Shown: positions 59,019 through 64,000 of the stretch, piece after piece
How positions within the stretch are numbered: position 1 is the first letter of the stretch
How the letters are laid out: the number at the start of each line of letters is the position of its first letter
Origin: Burkholderiales bacterium JOSHI_001
GTDB lineage: Bacteria > Pseudomonadota > Gammaproteobacteria > Burkholderiales > Burkholderiaceae_C
NCBI GenBank assembly: GCA_000244995.1
Contig: CM001438.1
Span: 1,170,921 to 1,234,920, forward strand
Reading direction: 5' to 3'
DNA length: 64,000 nt
Program-made: the position numbers and the translations under genes
Notes under the pieces: generated by a model
The model's database searches: none
What the model was told of the DNA's origin: nothing
What the model saw: the letters and a program-made list of their open reading frames with translations, nothing else

Positions 59019-59720
59019 ATGGCCTCCAAGACCCGCGCTTTCGACGTCACGACCCTGTTTGAACAGGCCGCCACCCAGTTCCGCGGCTTGAATCCGCAGG
59101 AGCCCGGCCAATGGCCCATGCTGCCCAAGGTGGCGGCCTGGCTGGGCACACTGGCCGCGGTGCTGGGCCTGGTGTGGGTGGGCTTTCTCAGCGGTGAGTA
59201 CGACAACCTGAACGCCGAGCGCGACCGGGAGCCGGCGCTGAAGGAAGACTACCGCGCCAAGCTGGGCAAGGCCGTGAACCTGGAAGAGCTGAAGAAGCAG
59301 AAGCGCCAGGTGCAGGAGTTCGTCACCCAGCTTGAAAAGCAACTGCCCGGCAAGGCCGAGATGGACGCGCTGCTGTCGGACATCAACCAGGCCGGCCTGG
59401 GCCGCGGCCTGCAGTTCGAGCTGTTCCGCCCCGGCCAGGTGGAGGTGAAGGAGTACTACGCCGAGTTGCCCATCACCATCAAGGTGAGCGGCCGCTACCA
59501 CGACATCGGCGCTTTCGCCGCCGATGTGGCCAACCTGTCGCGCATCGTCACACTGCACAACATGGTGGTGGGCTTCCAGGGCAAGGAGCCCACCGGTCCG
59601 CTGACCATGGATGCCACCGCACGCACCTACCGCTACCTGGACACGTCCGAAGTGGAGCAGCAGCGCAAGCTGGCGGCCGACGCCAAGAAGAAGGCGGCGG
59701 GCAACCGTACAACGCCATGA
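59019..59720 (+). CDS. pilO: Type IV pilus assembly protein PilO
   Basis: The 233-residue bitopic protein has one membrane helix (about 43-62), a coiled-coil (ALKEDYRAKLGKAVNLEELKKQKRQVQEFVTQLEKQLPGK) and the PilO periplasmic domain (YYAELPITIKVSGRYHDIGAFAADVANLSRIVTLH). It dimerises with PilN. ATG 59019 lies 10 bases after pilN; the stop overlaps pilP by ATGA. Confidence 0.96.
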   Translation: MASKTRAFDVTTLFEQAATQFRGLNPQEPGQWPMLPKVAAWLGTLAAVLGLVWVGFLSGEYDNLNAERDREPALKEDYRAKLGKAVNLEELKKQKRQVQEFVTQLEKQLPGKAEMDALLSDINQAGLGRGLQFELFRPGQVEVKEYYAELPITIKVSGRYHDIGAFAADVANLSRIVTLHNMVVGFQGKEPTGPLTMDATARTYRYLDTSEVEQQRKLAADAKKKAAGNRTTP

Positions 59721-60265
59721 AGCACACGCCGATGAAGTTCCACCTGGTTCCCGCGTGCACTGCTGTTGTGCTGCTGTTGCTGGCGGGCTGCAGCGCCGAC
59801 ACCGAAGAGCTGAAGGGCTGGATGGCCCAGCAGCGTCTGGAGGTCAAGCCCAGCGTGCAACCGCTGGTGCCGCCGCGCCGCTTCGACCCCGCGCCCTACA
59901 CCGGCGTGCGCGCCGTGGAGCCGTTCTCGACCCAGAAGCTCACGGTGGCCATCAAGCAGGAAACGCGGCAGCCCAATTCGCTGCTGTCGGCCGAGTTGAA
60001 CCGCCGCAAGGACCCGCTGGAGTCCTTCCCGCTGGACAGCATGGGCATGGTGGGCAGCTACCAGCGCCAGGGCCAGCCCTATGCGCTGCTGCGGGTGGAC
60101 AACCTGCTTTACCAGGTGAAGGCCGGCGACTACCTGGGACAGAACTACGGAAAGATCGTCAAGATCACCGAGACCGAAATCGCGCTGCGGGAGATCGTCC
60201 AGGACGCGGCCGGCGAGTGGATTGAACGCCCCGGGACGCTGCAGCTGCAGGAGAAGGCGCGATGA
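59717..60265 (+). CDS. pilP: Type IV pilus assembly lipoprotein PilP
   Basis: The 182-residue lipoprotein has lipobox LAGC (near residue 25), an extended linker and the PilP beta-domain (DSMGMVGSYQRQGQPYALLRVDNLLYQVKAGDYLGQNYGKIVKI). It links PilNO to the secretin PilQ. ATGA overlaps couple it to pilO and pilQ. Confidence 0.96.
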   Translation: MKHTPMKFHLVPACTAVVLLLLAGCSADTEELKGWMAQQRLEVKPSVQPLVPPRRFDPAPYTGVRAVEPFSTQKLTVAIKQETRQPNSLLSAELNRRKDPLESFPLDSMGMVGSYQRQGQPYALLRVDNLLYQVKAGDYLGQNYGKIVKITETEIALREIVQDAAGEWIERPGTLQLQEKAR

Positions 60266-62442
60266 AGCCGATGCAGGAGAAACACAACATGACGACCTGG
60301 CGCGCCCGAATTGCCGCCCTCGTGCTGGCAATGGCCGCGCCCGTGCTTGCGCTGGCCCAGCCGATGATCCAGAACATCACCAGCACCCAGCAAGCCGGGG
60401 CCGAGGTGGTGCGCATCGAGCTCAGCCAGGCGCTGAGCGCGGTGCCCACCGGCTTTGCCATCCAGGCGCCGCCGCGCGTGGCGATCGACCTGCCCGGCGT
60501 GGGCAACGCCACCGGCCGGCCCAGCGTGGAAATCAACCAGGGCAACCTGCGTTCGGTGAGCATCGCCCAGGCCGGCGAACGCACGCGGCTGGTGCTGAAC
60601 CTGAAGCAGCCGGCCAACTACCGCGCCGAACTGCAGGGCAAGGCGCTGGTGGTGGTGCTGGAGTCCACGTCCCAGGTGGCCGCTGCCGCGCCCGCCGGTG
60701 AGGCGGCGCACTTCGCGCCCAGCCAGAACCGTGAGCAGTTGGGCCTGCGCGACATCGACTTCCGCCGCGGCCCGGATGGCGCCGGCCGCGTGGTGGTCAC
60801 GCTGCCCAGCACCCAGGTCGGTGTGGACATCCGCCAGCAGGGCCAGAACCTGGTGGTGGAGTTCCTGCGCTCGTCGCTGCCCGACAGCCTGCGTCGCCGC
60901 CTGGACGTCACCGATTTCGGCACCCCGGTGCAAAGCGTGTCGGCGCAGCAGGCCGGCGACCGCGTGCGCATGGTCGTGGAGCCGCGCGGCGCCTGGGAAC
61001 ACAGCGCCTACCAGACCGACAACCAGTTCGTGCTGGAAGTGCGCAGCATGAAGCTGGACCCGAACAAGCTCACCCAGGGCCCGGGCTTCAACGGCGAGAA
61101 GCTGTCGCTGAACTTCCAGAACATCGAAGTGCGCGCCCTGCTGCAGGTGATCGCGGACTTCACCAACTTCAACGTCGTCACCAGCGACACCGTCACCGGC
61201 AGCGTCACGCTGCGCCTGAAGGACGTACCCTGGGACCAGGCGCTGGACATCATCCTGCAGAGCAAGGGCCTGGGCGTGCGCAAGTCCGGCAACGTGCTGC
61301 TGATCGCGCCCAAGGATGAACTGGCCGCCAAGGAGCAGGTGGAACTGGAGGCGAAGAAGAAGATCGCCGACCTGGAGCCGGTGCGCACGCAGGCCTTCCA
61401 GCTGAATTACACCAAGGCCGAAGAAGTGGCCAAGGGCCTGACCGGGCAGAACGCCGCCCAGGGCGGTGGTGGTGGTGGCAGCGGCGGGCAGAACTCGCGC
61501 ATCCTCACCGCGCGTGGCAGCGTGATTTACGAAACGCGCACCAACCAGCTCTTTGTGTCGGACATCCCGTCCAAGCTGGAGGAGATCCAGGCGCTCATCG
61601 CCAAGATCGACATCCCGGTGCGTCAGGTGCTGATCGAAGCGCGCATCGTGGAAGCCGACGACAAGTTCGGCCGTGCCATCGGGGCCAAGCTGGGCGCGTC
61701 GGACCTGCGTGGGCTGCAAGGCGGCGTGCCGGGCTACAGCGTGGGCGGCGGCAACCGCCTGGTGTTCGGTGGCGACATGAACGCCATCGGGGCGCAAACG
61801 CGCCAGACCTCCGCCACATCGGTGCCTTTCGCGGACACCCAGTTCGTCAACCTGCCGGCGTCCACCAGTGCCATCAGCACGCAGAACGCGGCCACCTTCG
61901 CGCTGTCGCTGTTCAGCGCCGCGTCCAACCGATTCCTGAACCTGGAGTTGTCGGCGCTGGAAGCGGACGGCAAGGGCAAGATCATCTCCAGCCCGCGTGT
62001 CATCACCGCCGACCAGGTGAAGGCCCTGATCGAGCAGGGCGAGGAACTGCCCTACCAGGTGGCCACCTCCAGCGGCGCCACGTCCATCCAGTTCCGCAAG
62101 GCCAACCTGAAGCTGGAAGTCACGCCGCAGATCACGCCCGAAGGCAATGTCATCCTGGACGTGGACATCAACAAGGACAGCGTGGGCCGCTCCACCGTGG
62201 CCGGCTTTGCCATCGACACCAAACACGTCAAGACACAGGTGCTGGTGGAAAACGGCGGTACCGTGGTCATCGGCGGCATCTTCACCCAGACCGAACGCGA
62301 GGACATCAACAAGGTGCCGCTGCTGGGTGATGTTCCTTATGTGGGCGCGCTGTTCCGCAACACCACCAAAGTGAACAATAAGACCGAATTGCTCATCTTC
62401 CTGACCCCCAAGGTGGTCACCGACCGGTCGGCCGTGCGCTGA
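60262..62442 (+). CDS. pilQ: Type IV pilus secretin PilQ
   Basis: The 726-residue outer-membrane secretin has a signal peptide, two AMIN domains (about 35-115 and 150-250), a secretin/TonB short N-terminal domain (LSLNFQNIEVRALLQVIADFTNFNVV), an N1 domain and the secretin core. The core includes RQVLIEARIVEADDKFGR and VPLLGDVPYVGALFRNTTKVNNKTELLIFLTP. A Gly-rich insert (GGGGGSGGQN) lies near residue 410. It is the last gene of the pilMNOPQ run; the usual next gene, aroK, is not there. Confidence 0.97.
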   Translation: MKPMQEKHNMTTWRARIAALVLAMAAPVLALAQPMIQNITSTQQAGAEVVRIELSQALSAVPTGFAIQAPPRVAIDLPGVGNATGRPSVEINQGNLRSVSIAQAGERTRLVLNLKQPANYRAELQGKALVVVLESTSQVAAAAPAGEAAHFAPSQNREQLGLRDIDFRRGPDGAGRVVVTLPSTQVGVDIRQQGQNLVVEFLRSSLPDSLRRRLDVTDFGTPVQSVSAQQAGDRVRMVVEPRGAWEHSAYQTDNQFVLEVRSMKLDPNKLTQGPGFNGEKLSLNFQNIEVRALLQVIADFTNFNVVTSDTVTGSVTLRLKDVPWDQALDIILQSKGLGVRKSGNVLLIAPKDELAAKEQVELEAKKKIADLEPVRTQAFQLNYTKAEEVAKGLTGQNAAQGGGGGGSGGQNSRILTARGSVIYETRTNQLFVSDIPSKLEEIQALIAKIDIPVRQVLIEARIVEADDKFGRAIGAKLGASDLRGLQGGVPGYSVGGGNRLVFGGDMNAIGAQTRQTSATSVPFADTQFVNLPASTSAISTQNAATFALSLFSAASNRFLNLELSALEADGKGKIISSPRVITADQVKALIEQGEELPYQVATSSGATSIQFRKANLKLEVTPQITPEGNVILDVDINKDSVGRSTVAGFAIDTKHVKTQVLVENGGTVVIGGIFTQTEREDINKVPLLGDVPYVGALFRNTTKVNNKTELLIFLTPKVVTDRSAVR

Positions 62443-62487
62443 CGCAGGCCGTTGGAAGCTGAAATATCCTTGTCCGGGAGTAATCGA

Positions 62488-64000
62488 ATGTTGGGCATGA
62501 AGTTGTGGCGCTTCGTCAGCGCCGGTGGTCTGCTGCTGGCCATGGCCGCATGTGGCGGTGGCGGTGGCAGTGCAGGTGATTCCTTGTTCGGGGATGGCAC
62601 CACCACGGGTGGTGGTGGTGGCACGGCATCGGCCAGCGACCTGGTCGTGGTGCTGGACCGCAGCACCGTGGACAACAGCGGCACCCAGAACGTGGTGGCC
62701 ACCATCACGGCTGTGAACGCCAATCGCGGCACGGTGGCCGGTGTCCCCGTGGAGGTGTCGGTCGATAACGGCGCCTTTGTCTCCGTCAGCGGCGCCAGCA
62801 CCGACACCCAGGGCAAGGTCACGGCCACGGTCTCCATCGGCAGCAACAAGACACCGCGCAACATCACCGTCACGGCCAAGGCCGGCGGCGTCTCCCGTGC
62901 GGATGCGTTCGCCGTGACCACGGCCGCCGGCGGCGGCTCCGGCGTGGCGACGGACCTGGTGGTGGTGCTGGACAAGACCAGCGTTGACAACAGCGGCACC
63001 CAGACGGTGGTGGCGACCATCACGGCCGTGGACGCCAACCGCGCCACGCTGGCGGGCATTCCCGTGGCTGTGAAGGTGAACAACAACGCGGTGGTGTCGG
63101 TCAACAGCGGCACGACGGATGCCAGTGGCGTGGTGGTGGCCACGGTGGCCATCGGCAATGACAAGACGCTGCGCACCGTGGACGTGACGGCCTCCACCGA
63201 CACGCTGGGTCGCACACAGTCCTTCCAGGTGATCGGCAGTGCGGGCGGCGGCGGCATTGCCGCCAGCGATCTGGTGGTGGTGCTGGACCGCTCGACCCTG
63301 CCGAACTCGGGCGCCGAGTCGGTGGTTGCGACCGTGACCGCGCTGGACGCCAACCGCAATGCACTCGCCGGTGCGCCTGTGCAGGTGACCGTGGACGCCG
63401 AGGCCATTGCCACCGTGAGTGCGGCGCAGACCAACAACCAAGGCGTTGTCACGGCGGATGTGTCCATCGGTGCCAACAAGACCCAGCGAAATGTCACCGT
63501 CACCGCCCGCAGCGGTGCCATTGTGAAATCCCAGGTGTTCCAGGTGACCTCGGCCATCGGCGGGGGCGGCGGCGCAACCGCGGCGGACCTGACCATCCTG
63601 CTGAACAAGACGCTCATTGACAGCAATGGCACCGACACCGCCACGGCCACCATCACTGCACTGGATGCCAACCGCAATGCCATCAGCGGCATCCCGGTGG
63701 TGGTGACGGTGGACAACAACGCGGTGGCCACGGTCAATGCCGGCTCCACCAGCGCCCAAGGCCTGATCAGCGCGGCCATCACGGCCGGTTCCGACCGGTC
63801 CAACCGGACGGTGACGATCACGGCCACCGCGGGTGCCATCTCGCGCACGGCCACGCTGACCGTGGCAGAAGGCGGCGGCACGGTCACGCCGGCCGACATG
63901 ACGCTGGAACTGAGCGCGGCGCAGGTGACCAACACCGGCACCGAAAGCATCATCGCCACGGTGACGACGGTGGATGTCCGCCGCAATGCCCTGCCCGGTG
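62488..64000 (+). CDS. Lipoprotein with tandem immunoglobulin-like repeats (3' end outside the window)
   Basis: At least 504 residues are visible. Signal with lipobox MAAC (Cys22), a Gly/Ser-rich linker, then four full and part of a fifth repeat of about 105 residues, starting near 62632, 62941, 63256, 63573 and 63882. Each has a DLVVVLD-like strand, N-S/T-G-T-Q/D/E, ATITAxDANR, an xGxPVxVxVDN strand, then a TxxQGxVTAxVSIGxNKT turn. This matches bacterial Ig-like (Big/invasin) domains of surface proteins. GGGAG precedes ATG 62488, 45 bases after pilQ. A pilus-linked surface role is inferred from position. No stop is reached. Confidence 0.85.
   Translation, partial: MLGMKLWRFVSAGGLLLAMAACGGGGGSAGDSLFGDGTTTGGGGGTASASDLVVVLDRSTVDNSGTQNVVATITAVNANRGTVAGVPVEVSVDNGAFVSVSGASTDTQGKVTATVSIGSNKTPRNITVTAKAGGVSRADAFAVTTAAGGGSGVATDLVVVLDKTSVDNSGTQTVVATITAVDANRATLAGIPVAVKVNNNAVVSVNSGTTDASGVVVATVAIGNDKTLRTVDVTASTDTLGRTQSFQVIGSAGGGGIAASDLVVVLDRSTLPNSGAESVVATVTALDANRNALAGAPVQVTVDAEAIATVSAAQTNNQGVVTADVSIGANKTQRNVTVTARSGAIVKSQVFQVTSAIGGGGGATAADLTILLNKTLIDSNGTDTATATITALDANRNAISGIPVVVTVDNNAVATVNAGSTSAQGLISAAITAGSDRSNRTVTITATAGAISRTATLTVAEGGGTVTPADMTLELSAAQVTNTGTESIIATVTTVDVRRNALPG

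Noticed and set aside
60145-63759. A 1204-codon open frame on the minus strand
   Set aside because: It lies wholly opposite pilP, pilQ and the Ig-repeat lipoprotein, and its translation is a Gly/His/Arg/Gln-rich product typical of the antisense of high-GC genes. No domain is recognisable.
1-64000. tRNA, rRNA, CRISPR arrays, insertion sequences, integrases
   Set aside because: I looked for cloverleaf-like runs, regular spacer repeats, transposase motifs and terminal inverted repeats and found none. The window reads as stable chromosome.

Overview
The window is high-GC (roughly two thirds G+C), densely packed and dominated by short intergenic gaps and 4-bp ATGA overlaps. The gene set points to a betaproteobacterium of the order Burkholderiales, probably near the Rubrivivax/Leptothrix/Ideonella group. 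The indicators are a Burkholderia-type trimeric porin, Bug/TctC and OsmC proteins with betaproteobacterial features, the block lptM-lysA / cyaY / PBP1A / pilMNOPQ, and Coq7. The genus is inference. I see no rRNA, tRNA, CRISPR array, insertion sequence or phage gene.

Layout. 1-3430: the end of an outer-membrane efflux protein, then a MacA-type adaptor, ATPase and MacB-type permease (tripartite efflux). 3497-8811: small envelope and stress genes (BON lipoprotein, glycine-zipper lipoprotein, a small secreted protein, an AI-2E family transporter, DUF1328) around a CHASE3 histidine kinase, a divergent NarL-type regulator and a stand-alone receiver. An 18-bp dyad occurs three times here and may be the regulator's site. 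8994-17140 (minus strand): a long gene train holding the PQQ-dehydrogenase-associated ABC transporter (ATPase, beta-propeller, binding protein, permease). It runs without a break into an ExbB/ExbD-like pair, two unknown proteins and a Bug-type binding protein. A PqqB-like protein without its cysteine motif heads the train. 17410-22153: a metallo-beta-lactamase-fold protein with lost metal ligands, a sigma-54 activator, cytochrome c-550 PedF behind a clear -24/-12 promoter, and a MoxJ-like binding protein. Together, 11.8-22.2 kb is an accessory locus for periplasmic quinoprotein alcohol oxidation. The dehydrogenase and the other pqq genes lie outside the window.

22160-30967: a cytosolic 5'-nucleotidase, two paralogous 7TM-DISM diguanylate cyclases, a large lipoprotein with an internal duplication and an AAA+ ATPase. 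31073-42435: a complete type II secretion set except the prepilin peptidase (gspG-H-I-J-K, then L-M-N-D-E-F on the minus strand, with a gspC-like gene divergent). 42438-46518: cobT, ilvA with a terminated leader or small RNA, an OsmC-family protein, and coq7. 46775-52767: a porin, a DUF3047 lipoprotein, a 38-bp tandem repeat, and a Dpp/Opp-type peptide ABC transporter without its binding protein. 52768-64000: lysA and lptM, cyaY, a class A penicillin-binding protein, the type IV pilus assembly operon pilMNOPQ, and a lipoprotein of tandem immunoglobulin-like repeats that runs off the right edge.

Several convergent gene pairs end inside inverted repeats. Three genes (moxJ-like, gspN, osmC) appear to start at TTG. 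The most unusual region is 8994-22153: two degraded members of zinc-hydrolase families and a proton-channel-like pair are built into a quinoprotein accessory locus, with a sigma-54 switch that can be read directly from the DNA.
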